64,000 nucleotides of DNA, from assembly GCA_032716605.1 (NCBI GenBank), contig CM064509.1:38226924-38290923 (forward strand), written 5' to 3'. This DNA is from Paralithodes platypus. Lineage: Eukaryota; Arthropoda; Malacostraca; Decapoda; Lithodidae. Made by a program: the position numbers and the translations under genes. Under the pieces are notes generated by a model. The model searched no databases, was not told the origin of the DNA, and was given only the letters and a program-made list of their open reading frames with translations. This document shows positions 10,876 through 21,362 of this stretch, piece by piece. How positions within the stretch are numbered: the stretch's first letter is position 1; the number at the start of each line of letters is the position of its first letter.

Positions 10876-11262
10876 TTGAATATGTGTACCGTATGTACCG
10901 TATGTATGTATTATTATGTGCGTATTATTATGTATGTATTATTATGTGCGTATTATTATGTATGTACGTATTATTATGTGCGTATTATTATGTATGTATG
11001 TATTATTATGTACATATGTGCGTATTATTATGTATGTATTATGTACGTATTATTATGTATGTACGGTATGTATTATGTATGTATGTATGTATTATTATGT
11101 GCGTATTATTATGTATGTATGTATTATTATGTACGTATTATTATGTATGTACGTATTATTATGTATGTATTATGTATGTATGTATGTATTATGTATGTAT
11201 GTATTATTATGTACCGGTACGTATTCTTATGTGCGTATTATTATGTATGTATTATCTCATGT
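10876..11262. repeat. Compound (TATG)n / TATTATTATGTGCG satellite
   Basis: About 390 bp built from TATG, TATTATTATG, TGCG and TACG units. It opens three long reading frames made only of Tyr, Val, Cys, Met and Ile, which are artefacts of composition. Confidence 0.92.
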
Positions 11263-11311
11263 ATAATAATTGTCTGTATTGTGTGTAAGGCCTTGACAAA
11301 GTAATGTGAAT

Positions 11312-11526
11312 AAAGGCGGAGTCACACGAGCGCTTTTTCCGTCAATTTTTACGAGCAATCGGTGTCTGGCAGCTTCAAAATAAAAGTTCCATATGAATTA
11401 AGCTGCCTAACATAATCTAACTTCGATCTAGTTTACGATTCCAATGCAAAAATATCCGTCAATATCACCAGAAAAAAGTTGCTCACGGAAAATTGACGGA
11501 AAAGCGCTCGTGTGACAGCGGCTTAA
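11312..11526. mobile_element. MITE-1 divergent variant
   Basis: Ends AAAGGCGGAGTCACACGAGC and GCGCTCGTGTGACAGCGGCTT. The interior differs from the main subfamily; related copy at 51309-51524. Confidence 0.8.
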
Positions 11527-11559
11527 CTTGGAAATTATATTGGGTGATTTGGGTATTGT

Positions 11560-11695
11560 CTTAACATTAATCATCAATTACAAACCCCAATGCACTTGAA
11601 TAAACTAATGAAAGCATGTGGTCCTCCCGGTATTCAAACTCGGGACACCACACCCAGAACATAAGCATCTAAACCATTACACCACCAACACAGTT
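11560..11695 (-). mobile_element. SINE-B
   Basis: Minus-strand copy from the tail to the GGTGGTGTAATGGTTTAG head. Confidence 0.83.
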
Positions 11696-11814
11696 ATAAC
11701 GTTGAATTCCGCTGATGTGAAGGTTGGTTTGGTTGTAACGGATATTTTTACCCTGGCATATTTTGTGGAAGGTTGAAATATTTTTGTTATTTATACAGTA
11801 TATATATTTTTACC

Positions 11815-11958
11815 CAGACGCCGTAATTCCCAAGAAGGGGTTGGTCACGAATCGCTAGGTCAAGTTGCCCAGGTTTGACATCTACCAATAATATTTTGAC
11901 AGTGCGGGCTCGATCTGCTGACCCTTTGATCAGCAGCCGATGCTCTACTGACTAGGTT
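11815..11958 (-). mobile_element. tRNA-related SINE, single copy here
   Basis: The minus strand shows TAGTCAGTAGAGCATCGG (box A-like) and AGATCGAGCCCGC (box B-like). I found no second copy in the window. Confidence 0.5.
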
Positions 11959-12047
11959 TATGTTGAGGCCTTACAAGCAATGCAACTATTGTAATGCAAT
12001 TAATTGGTACCTACATGTATTGATATGTATATTATATATGTACATGC

Positions 12048-12271
12048 ATGGACTACAGAATAATATTATCTGGACTTGACACGAAAATGGAACTTTGCAG
12101 TAAGGGACCCAAAATCGGAAAACTAACCCCCAAGTTCGAACCTCGAAACCGCGAAAATGTGATATTTTCGCGGTTTCGAGGTTCGAACTTGGGGGGTTCA
12201 TTCTCGGATTTTGTGTCCCTTACACCAAAGTTCCATTTTCGCGTCAAGTCCAGATCTACTGCAGTCTATGG
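12048..12271. mobile_element. Long near-perfect hairpin (foldback), second copy
   Basis: Same family as 5193-5396. The central stem includes CGAAACCGCGAAAATG and its complement, so the pairing continues almost to the loop. Confidence 0.9.
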
Positions 12272-12478
12272 TACATGATATTAAATGCATATGATAATAT
12301 ACATACCTTATGAATACATACTTATGCATGTTGTGTGTTATAAACCGAAATGCATTTTTTTAACCACTGAATGTATGAGTTGGATTATCCAATAATGTTT
12401 TTATTACCAGAAGTAATCATATCTTGCTCAGATTTCAGATATTTTATATTATGATTTTATTTTACATATAGGTACAGT

Positions 12479-12845
12479 ATAATCTGTTCATTCCAGGTTG
12501 GGCAGAAATCGTAACCTCTAACCTCTCATAACCCCAAAAATCGTAACCTCTAACCTCTCATAACCCCAAAATCGTAACCTCTAACCTCTCATAACCCCAA
12601 AATCGTAACCTCGTCTCATAACCCCAAAATCGTAACCTCTAACCTCTCATAACCCAAAAATCGTAACCTCTAACCTCTCATAACCCAAAAAGGACTAGTG
12701 TAATCGAGCTAATATTTCTACCACACGGGAAGACTTGGCTTGGGAATAGGTGTGGAAATTGACAGCTCATTTGCTCCAGCCCTTTGTGAGTTACAGAGGT
12801 TAGAGGTTAGGATTTCTGGCCAACCTAGGATGAACGGACTAAAAT
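12479..12845. mobile_element. MITE-5b foldback with internal tandem array
   Basis: Outer arms TGTTCATTCCAGGTTGG and CCAACCTAGGATGAAC pair. Inside the left arm a 31-bp unit (AATCGTAACCTCTAACCTC...) is repeated about six times at 12509-12690, one unit shortened. Confidence 0.85.
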
Positions 12846-12900
12846 TATTTCCGGGCCAAGTTGCATCCTTCCCCGTTGACTTGGTCCCTGGAGACGAACT

Positions 12901-13103
12901 TTAGGTAGCGTCAACGAACGTCTTAACCCTCTAACTTCTTATAACTCAATATGAATGAAAGCAATCGGGCTGAAATTCCTCTCATTTGGGAAGAATCCAC
13001 CAGGTAATAGGTGTGGATATTTACAGCCAGTTTGCTCTAGTCCCTTTTGAGTTACAGAGAGGTCAGGGATTGAGATTTTTGTCAAGTTCGTTGGTGCTAC
13101 CTA
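12901..13103. mobile_element. MITE-6
   Basis: Inverted ends GGTAGCGTCAACGAACG and GTTCGTTGGTGCTACC. Foldback related in design to MITE-5 (same 'CTCATTTGGGAAGA' centre). Other copies at 17567, 29124 and 36614. Confidence 0.85.
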
Positions 13104-13208
13104 TATTTGAACATTATGGTGCAGTAAATACAAACAATAACAAAGCAAGCAGTCAGTGTTAATAGTTTAGCCACAACCACATGATAACCTTGCCACAACC
13201 TTGATGAG

Positions 13209-13372
13209 ATTATAATGTGAAACTTGCAAAATATAAATAAAAAACTTGGATGATCACAGTAAAAAGACAAAACTTATCAAAATCCCTTTGTGGAAACAAC
13301 GCTAAGGCAAATTAATAATTTATAAATAAAAGAACACAATCCACAACCATAGGGTGTACATTACTACATGAG
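13209..13372 (-). mobile_element. SINE-A body
   Basis: Reads from the 3' end (TAATGTGAAACTTGC) to GTGTACATTACTAC. Abuts the LINE-4 fragment that follows. Confidence 0.8.
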
Positions 13373-13375
13373 TCC

Positions 13376-13640
13376 ACCTGGCCAGGCTGAGATGTGGTCA
13401 CCATCCAGCTCTTCTGAGCTATCAAAAGAGACTGGATGACTCCGTCGTCGACACCTGCCCAGGATGTAACACAGCACCCCATACCATTAAACACATCATA
13501 GAAGACTGCATTTCACACAATTACTTGCACCAACAACACAATCTACACTCCTTGAGAGCTCTGTGGGAAAGCCCGACCGTGGCCATGGCCTTCCTTAGGG
13601 AACGACAACAAGAACATGAGCAAGGTACTGTGTTGTCAAC
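13376..13640 (+). mobile_element. LINE-4 C-terminal fragment
   Basis: The plus strand reads CPGCNTAPHTIKHIIEDC, a Cys/His pattern common at the C-terminus of jockey/R1-type reverse transcriptases, then LRALWESPTVAMAFLRE. A related copy at 22866-23048 continues to a 3' tail shared with the G-element. Confidence 0.7.
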
Positions 13641-13800
13641 TGGGTCTCATCAAGGTTGAAGGCTGGCTTAGTATTAATCCTATCTGATTTTTAAACATTC
13701 AACTTCCTTGCCTCTCGGTATAAGAAGAAATACTTGACAAAACTGAACACGGCTTGAATACGAAAGTTGCGTTTGTATTTTATTTATTTTTATATTAACT

Positions 13801-14013
13801 ATAGTCCGTTCATTCCAGGTTGGGCAGAAATCGTAACCCCTAACCTCTCATAACTCAAAAAAGACTAGAGTAATCGAGCTAATATTTCTACCAGATAAGA
13901 CGACTTGGCTAGGGAATAGGTGAATAAATTGACAGCTCATTGGCTCTAGCCCTTTGTGAGTTACAGAGGTTAGAGGCTACGATTTCCGCCCATCCTAGAA
14001 TGAACGAACTATA
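13801..14013. mobile_element. MITE-5b
   Basis: Ends TAGTCCGTTCATTCCAGG and CCTAGAATGAACGAACTAT. Has a single internal unit in place of the array at 12509. Confidence 0.85.
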
Positions 14014-14199
14014 TAGAAAGATGACCAAAGTGATCAAAAGCTTGATTATGGAAGTTTTGTTTGTTATTTACTTTTATTGATTTTTAGTAGACGGCTGACG
14101 AAGGGTGACCAAGGGAGGGTAGGACGCGTCTTTCTCGCGTGACTGTGCTGCACTTTAAACAAGTTTATTGGGCATTGTCAACATCTTCTGATCAGCATA

Positions 14200-14408
14200 A
14201 AAGCCGGTATCACACGAGCGCTTTTTCCCTCAACATTTATCCTCAACACTGGTCTGGAAGCTTATGAGGTCAACATCTAAAATATTTTGGTTAAATTTTT
14301 AAGCTAAATTAATTTACCATCAGTCAAGTTTACGATACCAGTGCAAAACAGTCTAGTGTTGATCATGGAATGTTAACTATAAAAGCTCTGGTGTGATAGC
14401 GGCCATGA
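14200..14408. mobile_element. MITE-1 (first of a cluster)
   Basis: Begins AAAGCCGGTATCACACGAGC and ends GTGTGATAGCGGCC. Confidence 0.87.
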
Positions 14409-14437
14409 ATGATTCTATCATAATGTTGCATCAAAGT

Positions 14438-14641
14438 AAAGCCGGTATCACACGAGCGCTTTTTCACTCAACATTTATCCTCAACACTGATCTGGCAGCT
14501 TGTGAGGTCAACATTTACAATATTTCGGTCACCTAAATTCATCTAGGAACAGTCTACTTTCCGATACCAGTGCAAATTAGTCCAGAAAGATGTTGATGAT
14601 GGAATGTTGACTATAAAAGCTCTGGTGTGATAGCGACCATA
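14438..14641. mobile_element. MITE-1 (second of a cluster)
   Basis: Direct-orientation neighbour of the previous copy, 29 bp apart. Both share the uncommon right end TGTGATAGCG, which suggests local duplication. Confidence 0.87.
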
Positions 14642-14752
14642 AATGTTGCGTAAAAGTAACGTTGGTTGTAAGTAGTGTTCTGTATAAAGTTCATCACCTT
14701 ATTTTGGTCTCATCCTCTTTATATTTTATTATACGTTATTTTCTATGATAGA

Positions 14753-15063
14753 CGGCGGATTCACACCCAACTCTTTTTCCGGCAACTTTTAAATCGACAA
14801 CGCAACATTTTCAGACAATTTTGCACTGGTATCGGCAACTAGATTTAATTATTATAATGTCAAACTTGCAAAATAAACAAACCAAAACTGGGACGACACT
14901 AAATAAACGCAAAGGAACTAATCAAAATCGCAATGTGGAAACAACGCTTAATAAAATTTGAAATAAAAGAACACAAGACAGTTTTTTTTCATTAGGGGAC
15001 AGAATTTTTAAGAGCGTTACCCCCCAAAATTGCCAGATAAACGGTTTGGTGTGACTTGGCCTG
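14753..15063. mobile_element. MITE-1 variant interrupted by SINE-A
   Basis: Left part GGCGGATTCACACCCAACTC, right part AACGGTTTGGTGTGACTTGGCC. The SINE-A body at 14850-14977 sits inside. Confidence 0.65.
14850..14977 (-). mobile_element. SINE-A body (nested)
   Basis: Standard SINE-A minus-strand body, truncated before the ACCACATAGGG block. Confidence 0.8.
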
Positions 15064-15270
15064 AAGATGTATTTTGATGGTTCAGCTCAGCCGGGCGTCA
15101 CTGCAAAACTGAAGGCTCATTCAGTTCGACAGGTGGGGCCCAAGAGATGGTGTATATATATACTGTATTTATATATATACAGTACCGGTATATGGGCAGT
15201 TAATCACGGCAATTCCACTTTCCTTTCCAAACGACCTACTTTTTTACTTTGGGTGTGGCTATTTTACATG

Positions 15271-15320
15271 CATACATACATACATACATAAATTTATGTA
15301 TGTATGTATGTATGTATGTA
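15271..15320. repeat. (CATA)n(TATG)n palindromic microsatellite
   Basis: CATA repeats turn into TATG repeats around AAATTT, giving a perfect cruciform-forming stem. Confidence 0.9.
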
Positions 15321-15543
15321 TAATTTACCATACAACAGAATAAATATATGGGCATCATAGCAATTCCACTTTATACACCTAATGACTTTCCTTTTACTTG
15401 GTGTTACTAATTTACCATAGAACACAATACAGTATATGTATGGGCTAGTTAATCTTGTCAATTCCACTTTCCTTACAAAACGACTTGCTTTTTACGTGGT
15501 TTCGCTATTTTACCAAGAAATTATTATTACTTCATGACTTTAT

Positions 15544-15859
15544 TTAACCCTCGGAATCCGGGAGGCCTCTTTATGAGGCAAAGCAAAAAATTGGCAGGAA
15601 TCCGTGAGGCCTCATATGAGGCAAAATGCGCGGCTAAAAAAACTACGCTTAAATCATCATAACACGGCAACCACGCGTCATAGCGATGTCATCTCAACGG
15701 CATTCTACAAACAACAAAAATGTCTACAATTTGCAAAACAGTTGACTCCTCTAGGTGGTCTCAATCAGTAGCTACTGAATTATGAAGTTTGCCTGTACCA
15801 ATAGGGCCCGGGACACAGCGATCGGGATCATAAGAGGCCCCCCGGATTTCATGGGTTAA
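15544..15859. mobile_element. TTAA element (CCCTCGGAATCCGG ends)
   Basis: TTAACCCTCGGAATCCGGG on the left and CCCCGGATTTCATGGGTTAA on the right. The interior includes a repeated GAGGCCTC..TATGAGGC pair. Confidence 0.75.
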
Positions 15860-15944
15860 CCACGGGACAGAATAAATGGACAGTCAATCATGGTATAGAT
15901 AAGGTTATCCTAAAGTGTACGAGATAATGAATGAAAGAACAATA

Positions 15945-16160
15945 TGTAAAATCGCTCTAATAAGTCATGTCTCGGCACCAATTATGTTTTGATCAATAAT
16001 TGGTATCGGCAATATCTAGGCTTCATTTCTACATATCGAGTGAAATATACAATCATGTTCCTACACTTACCCACCCTATTCAACATCTGACAGACATTAA
16101 TACAGCACAGAGCAAGCCAAACATAATGACAGCTGGGACATGGCTTTATAGCGCGACCGT
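15945..16160. mobile_element. MITE-2
   Basis: Family interior with GATGTCTCGGCACCAA-type start and GCGCGACCGTA end; the left terminus is slightly decayed. Confidence 0.82.
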
Positions 16161-16270
16161 AGCCAAGCCTACTGGACAGATTATGTGGCTACTGCTCTAG
16201 TTCAGAATCTGGGTAATTTTGTAGGATAAAATATAATTAATTTCACTCCTAACACCAAACACCTCCCAAT

Positions 16271-16505
16271 GTCTTGATAGCGTAATGCATAGTGCGCGGA
16301 ATTTCGATGCGAGTGTCCTAGGTTCGAGTCCTCGGAGTGCTCCTGTAGTGTTGTACACCCTATGTGGTGGATTGTGTTCTTATATTTCATAAATTTTATT
16401 TTAGTAAGCGTTGTTTCCACAGCGATTTTGATCAGTTAATTTGACTTTATATTGTCTTTTGTCCCAGTTTTAGTTTGTTTAGTTTGCAAGTTTTACATTT
16501 TAATT
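16271..16505 (+). mobile_element. SINE-A with tRNA-like head
   Basis: The most informative copy: head GTCTTGATAGCGTAATGCAT (box A-like) and GGTTCGAGTCC (box B), then the body TGTACACCCTATGTGGTGGA through GCAAGTTTTACATT. This links the abundant body fragments to a tRNA-like promoter. A SINE-C tail follows at 16506-16548. Confidence 0.85.
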
Positions 16506-16635
16506 TCATTAATTGAGTTTAGATGTGAAGTTGGTTGGTGTAAACAAAACCTAATAATGAAAGCATGTGATTCTCCCAGGATTCAGTCAAGATTCAGTTG
16601 ACTTGTGTCTTTTACTATTGCACTTTTAATGAATT

Positions 16636-16800
16636 TTTATAATTATAATGTAAAACTTGCAAAATAAACAAACCAAAACTTGGACGAACACAATAAAACG
16701 ACAATACAACTTATCAAAATCGCTATGTGGAAACAACGCTTCAGCAAAATAATAATAAATAAATAAAAGACCACAATCAACCACATAGGGTGTACATTAT
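16636..16800 (-). mobile_element. SINE-A body
   Basis: TATAATGTAAAACTTGC start, GTGTACATTATAA end. Confidence 0.85.
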
Positions 16801-16889
16801 AATCTTCAGATCCAGGGGATGCCTAACTTATGAATCCATACGACGTCCGCAACTCCCGTGCTAAACACACCATAACTATCAAATCTATT

Positions 16890-17020
16890 GTAGATGTAAA
16901 ACTTGCAAAATAAACAAACCAAAACTTATACGAACACAGTAAAGAGACAAGCCCGTACCCCACATTACCTTTTGGGGGGGGTGGGAGAGGAGGCTGGCCG
17001 ACTCGAGACAGAGCTAGTAC
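16890..17020 (-). mobile_element. SINE-A fragment fused to a LINE 3'-end fragment
   Basis: The SINE-A 3' end runs to about 16950 and then switches to GGCTGGCCGACTCGAGACAG, the LINE 3'-UTR signature. Confidence 0.65.
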
Positions 17021-17566
17021 TATTATTCCATTTGGTAATGATTTATAATTGTGAGGAAAGGTTTTTAGTGATGTTTAGAAATATATAAATTGATTTGTGT
17101 TGTGCAGAATTATTTTATCCATATTATTTGATTAATGAAAGTGGTCAGTTGATACATGTAGATTGTATTTTTGAATAGGGTAGGCTACCCACTTCATACA
17201 CAGTGGCCTAATTATCAATACAATCAATAAAAATACTTGCTACCCACTTTAAAATTAGTGTTAGATCAACAAATCCAGTGTCAAAAATGTACAATATTAT
17301 TTTGTTTTTAAATGGAGAAATTTAAGTTAGTGTGAGCGCTCGTGAATCCATTTGGAGAATTGGCGCTCGAACAAATGAAATTACCAGAATATATTATTAA
17401 CATTATTATTACAGTTTGATACTATTATAAATACTGTACTAGCTTTTCATGGATAGTTTTTTGTATTGATTTTGTGCGTACATTAGTAATTAGACCAACT
17501 ACGAATTTGTGAGTCTACCCCTAAAGGATGGAAGGCTGTGATTGATGGGTAAAAACAGCTCTCCTT
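17021..17566. other. Unassigned AT-rich sequence
   Basis: No recognisable gene, repeat family or foldback seen. Confidence 0.4.
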
Positions 17567-17617
17567 AATAGTTAGCGCCAGCAAACTTGACAATTATCTG
17601 GACCCCTTAACTTCTTA

Positions 17618-17656
<39 letters not shown>

Positions 17657-17681
17657 TTACTCAGGCCCAATCCCCACTTTT

Positions 17682-17725
<44 letters not shown>

Positions 17726-17995
17726 GTGGCCGACTCAAGACAGAGTAAGAACAGGGAAAACACAAAACACAACCCTAAAACAACGAACACACACACACAG
17801 ACAAAACACAAATTCACACACACTTCTTATAACTTGAAATGAATGAAAGCAATCGGGCTGACGTTGCTATGATTTGGGAAGAGGCCACCAGGAAATAGGT
17901 GTGGATATTTACAGCCAATTTGCTCTCGAACCTTTTGAGTTACAGAGAGGTCAGGGATCAAGATTATTGTCAAGTTTGTGTCACAAGAATAATGA
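17567..17995. mobile_element. MITE-6 split by a LINE insertion
   Basis: Left part to 17619, right part from 17822. The 10-bp sequence ACTTCTTATA occurs once in intact MITE-6 but flanks the insert here (17610-17619 and 17822-17831). Confidence 0.85.
17620..17821 (-). mobile_element. LINE-1 3'-end insertion with ATCT tail
   Basis: On the minus strand this is a 5'-truncated LINE 3' UTR with GACTCAAGACAGAG homology, an A-run (T-run at 17688-17722) and an (AGAT)n tail. The 10-bp target duplication marks target-primed reverse transcription. Confidence 0.8.
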
Positions 17996-18189
17996 TTTGA
18001 TCAAGAATAAATATTTGATTAAGAATAATTATTTGATTAAGAATAATTATTTGATCACCCTGTTATACAATTTTATTTATTTATAGTAAAATATAATAAA
18101 AGATATCAATGAAATGACGATTGAATACAGTAATACCTCTGAGAATTAATAGTAATTAAATTGTAAAACTTTTATAGAGGATTGTAGGA

Positions 18190-18310
18190 TATTATAATGT
18201 AAAACTTGCAAAATAAACAAACCAAAACTGGGACAAAGACAATATAAAGTCAAATGAACTTCTCAAAATCGCTATGTGGAAACAACGCTTACTAAAATAA
18301 AATTTATGAA
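18190..18310 (-). mobile_element. SINE-A body
   Basis: First of two adjacent same-orientation copies. Confidence 0.83.
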
Positions 18311-18319
18311 ATTAAAATG

Positions 18320-18545
18320 TAAAACTTGCAAACTAAACAAACCAAAATTGGGACAAGGACAATATAAAGTCAAATTAAATTATCAAAATTGCTATGTGGA
18401 AACAACGCTTACTAAAATGAAAATTATTAAATAAAAGAACACAATCCACCACATAGGGTGTACATTACTACATGAGCAAGTCAATCTGGTTCCCAAGCAA
18501 ACTGATCGCACATATAACAGCGCACCATCGTCATGTTCAAGGAAT
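18320..18545 (-). mobile_element. SINE-A body with extended 5' part
   Basis: Extends beyond the usual body through GAGCAAGTCAATCTG to CATCGTCATGTTCAAGG, the longer subfamily seen at 22120, 48888, 53208 and 61728. Confidence 0.83.
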
Positions 18546-18627
18546 TAGTCAATTTGGGAACACAATTCACCACATTAAATGGTCAAACTTGTATAGAGGA
18601 TTGTAGGATATATCAAGCATTATTAGC

Positions 18628-18726
18628 AATTTATTCAGTTGTTTATCCATTATATAAGCTAATTTATTCAGTTGTTTATCCATTATATAAGCTAATTTAT
18701 TCAGTTGTTTATCCATTATATAAGCT
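18628..18726. repeat. 33-bp tandem repeat, three copies
   Basis: The unit starting AATTTATTCAGTTGTTTATC is repeated three times without change. Confidence 0.95.
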
Positions 18727-18734
18727 AATTTAAT

Positions 18735-18895
18735 TTGGGGGGCAGGAATCCTCCTCCCCTTGTAAAATTCTCCTACTCAACGAGACGGAGAAAGGGGCGA
18801 GGGAACGCGAAAGTGGTCCCGGACCCTAAGAATTGGAACTTTACAGGTTTCTTTTCCGGCTCTGTCTCGTGTCGGCCACCCCTAGTAATGGAGTA
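18735..18895 (+). mobile_element. LINE 3'-UTR fragment, variant 2
   Basis: Inverse orientation of 8155-8345: GCGAAAGTGGTCCCGGACCC followed by CTCTGTCTCGTGTCGGCCACC. Confidence 0.65.
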
Positions 18896-19031
18896 CATAC
18901 AATTTGATTTATGTAGCACTTTTCTAGACAATCATAACGACTCTTATAAATAAATATTTCTTTCGTTTCAAGAAAGGAAATTGAAATTGAAGTTGAAGCT
19001 GTGAAGGGAAACGGGACTTTTAGTGTGAGTT

Positions 19032-19249
19032 TGCAGTCGGCTAAATATGTGATGTCTCGGCACCAAGTATATTTCTATCAATAATTGGTATCAGCACTAT
19101 CTAAGCATTTATTCATAGTTTCTGAGTGAGACATACAAACATGTTCCGATCATTACACACCCTATTCAACATCTGACAGACATTAGTGCAGCATTCAGCG
19201 AGCAAAACGTAATGACAGCGGAGACACGACTTATTTGGCCAACTGTACA
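19032..19249. mobile_element. MITE-2 variant
   Basis: Left end GCAGTCGGCTAAATATGTG, right end TTATTTGGCCAACTGTAC. This 'CGGC' subtype also occurs at 50247. Confidence 0.8.
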
Positions 19250-19366
19250 TACATACATATAATCCTAGGTGGTGATGTGGACCAAGGTGTAGGCTATAGT
19301 ATAATGTATACCTATCTATCATAAACAATCTATATCCATCTATCTACAGTAAACTGTACATACTCT

Positions 19367-19377
19367 GGCAAATAACC

Positions 19378-19410
<33 letters not shown>

Positions 19411-19535
19411 CGGTGGCGGATGGGGCCGACTCGAGACAGAGCCCGAGCAGGGATAACACAACAAACAAAACAGAAAATCAGACGCATCTAGGTCGTCCAG
19501 GAGAAATACCCAGAGACCCAGGTCATACTTGACAA
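19367..19535 (-). mobile_element. LINE-1 3'-UTR
   Basis: Minus strand: GACCTGGGTCTCTGGG, then GGACGACCTAGATGCG and CTCTGTCTCGAGTCGGCC before the A-run (T-run at 19381-19410). Collinear with 43590-43720 after the LINE-1 coding region. Confidence 0.75.
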
Positions 19536-19542
19536 TATTCAT

Positions 19543-19777
19543 TTAACCCTTTCACGCTTATGACGCGATTTTGAGCCTATTGGGGATACTTTAGAGCCTT
19601 TGTTACCATCAGGGGTATTTATAAACCTTTAGTTTAGTTACTTCAACCTCTGCAGTTGTCTTTGAGTTAGCTGTGGGCAGAAAACTAATTTTGGAGAGGT
19701 AATTATAAGAGTGAGAGAACTCTATTTCATATTGCTAATCTGGCAACCTCTGCGTCATAAATGCGGGAAAGGGTTAA
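19543..19777. mobile_element. TTAA element J
   Basis: TTAACCCTTTCACGCTTATG on the left, TCATAAATGCGGGAAAGGGT before TTAA on the right. The J interior contains GACAACTGCAGAGGTTGAAG on one strand. Other copies: 23116, 40853, 47956, 59173, 61170. Confidence 0.85.
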
Positions 19778-19879
19778 CCATACAGCCAGGATATTTGGTA
19801 AACATTTACGGGGTATAACTGCACGCGTAACAATATGACCAGCACCCACCATATGATTAAGTAACACCCTGTTCTTAAC

Positions 19880-20005
19880 CGTGTTCGTGGTGCAATGCAT
19901 AAGTGTGTTGATTTTCGGTGTGAGCGTCCCGGGTTCGAATCCCCAGACTGCCACATGTGTTTGTTAATTTCATTAATCGAGTTTAGGAGTTAAGTTGGTT
20001 AGTGG
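19880..20005 (+). mobile_element. SINE-C
   Basis: Head TGGTGCAATGCATAAGTGTG with GGTTCGAATCC box B and the SINE-C tail. Confidence 0.8.
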
Positions 20006-20019
20006 AGAGAACATAATAA

Positions 20020-20153
20020 TTAATCATCAACTATAAACCCCAATGTACTGTACTTGAAAAAACTAGTGAAAGCATATGGTCCTCCCGGGATTCCAACTCG
20101 GGACACCACACCCAGAACATAAGCACCTAAACCATTACACCACCAACACACTG
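20020..20153 (-). mobile_element. SINE-B
   Basis: Near full-length minus-strand copy, tail to tail with the preceding SINE-C. Confidence 0.83.
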
Positions 20154-20592
20154 GAATAATTATAGATAATGATATTCCTCACTTTAGAAGCCATTATGCA
20201 TATTTCAGATGTACAATAGTTGGATGCATGAATATTGACTACATAATGTTCGAAAAGTTTTGTTCTGTTGCAGGAAATTTGTCTTAGTACATTTGTTATG
20301 GGTTAGCAAGTTTGTGTTTGTGATCTAATCTAGTTTTGCATATAAATTCAATATTAGGATGGATTTAAGTTATTTGTTTAATTCTATGTTTGGAATTGTC
20401 ATGATGATGATGATTACCGAGGTCTTGTTGCCTGGTGTGTGTGCGTTGCCTGCTGTGCACTAGAACAGTTCTCCCTTGATTTGTGATTGTGTATACTGTA
20501 CATACGTACATATATATGGCATTTTTCATGGCAATGAAATGCTGGGATGGCACTAGTTCAATTCCACAGTGGGGGTGCTCGCTGTGAATAGT
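20154..20592. other. Unassigned sequence
   Basis: No exon or repeat family recognised. Confidence 0.4.
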
Positions 20593-20784
20593 AATCTTTC
20601 CCTCGATTTACGATTAGGTTACGCTCCTAAAAACACGGTCTTAAATAGAAAACTTGTATAGCGAACCCTAGAATTAATGGGATAAATAGGGATGTGTTCT
20701 CGGACCAGCCGAAACCCAAACCTAAAAACCTAAAACCTACAATAATATCGTATATCGGGGCATCATATAGTGAGAGACACCTGT
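20593..20784. mobile_element. MITE-4
   Basis: Left end TCTTTCCCTCGATTTACGAT, interior CGAACCCTAGAATTAATGG, right end ATAGTGAGAGACACCTGT. Also at 39008, 53068 and 56541. Confidence 0.82.
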
Positions 20785-21021
20785 AATCTTTCCAAACTAC
20801 TGTTCTCGGAAGCAAATTTAATCGGTTAATTGATTGGAAAATTACTGATGATGAGATTGTCGTTTATAGAGAGGTATGATTGTACATGTTTTACCTACTG
20901 TGTCTTTCCAAGTGGTGAAGTAGTTCATTTCAGTGTTCTGTACATTCAACAACTAATGCACTATCTTTCCTAAATATGCATTCTTTAACATATCCGAGTT
21001 TTACCCCACTTTGTTTATTAA

Positions 21022-21151
21022 CTGTCTTGATAGCGTAATGTATAGTGCGCAGAATTTTGGTGTGAGCATCCTAGGTTCGAATCCCTGGAGTGCCACATGT
21101 ATTTGTTGATTTCATTAATTGAGTTTAGGAGTAAAGTCGGTTGGTGGAGGG
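21022..21151 (+). mobile_element. SINE-C, full length
   Basis: Head CTGTCTTGATAGCGTAATG, box B GGTTCGAATCC, tail to AAGTCGGTTGGTGGAGG. Head nearly identical to that of SINE-A at 16271, so SINE-A and SINE-C share a promoter and differ in body. Confidence 0.87.
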
Positions 21152-21182
21152 AACATTATAAATCTAATTTCCTTTTACATAT

Positions 21183-21362
21183 CTGAGTTTTTACTTGCAA
21201 ACTAACAAACCAAAACTGGGACAAAGACAATATAAAGTCAAATTAACTTATCAAAATCGCTATGTGGAAACAACGCTTACTAAAATAAATAAGTCGTTTT
21301 GTCTTTTTACTGTGTTCGTCCAAGTTTTGGTTTGTTTATTTTGAAAGTTTTACATTATAATT
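21183..21362. mobile_element. SINE-A inverted pair
   Basis: A minus-strand copy (21183-21287) is followed directly by a plus-strand partial copy (21290-21362), forming a palindrome. Confidence 0.8.

Noticed and set aside
10857..11304. Three overlapping plus-strand reading frames of 116-143 codons
   Set aside because: They consist almost only of Tyr, Val, Cys, Met and Ile because they lie in a TATG/TATTATTATG satellite.
12509..12690. Interstitial telomere (AACCT)n
   Set aside because: Contains AACCTCTAACCTC words but in a 31-bp unit with other sequence; not the perfect pentamer array of arthropod telomeres.
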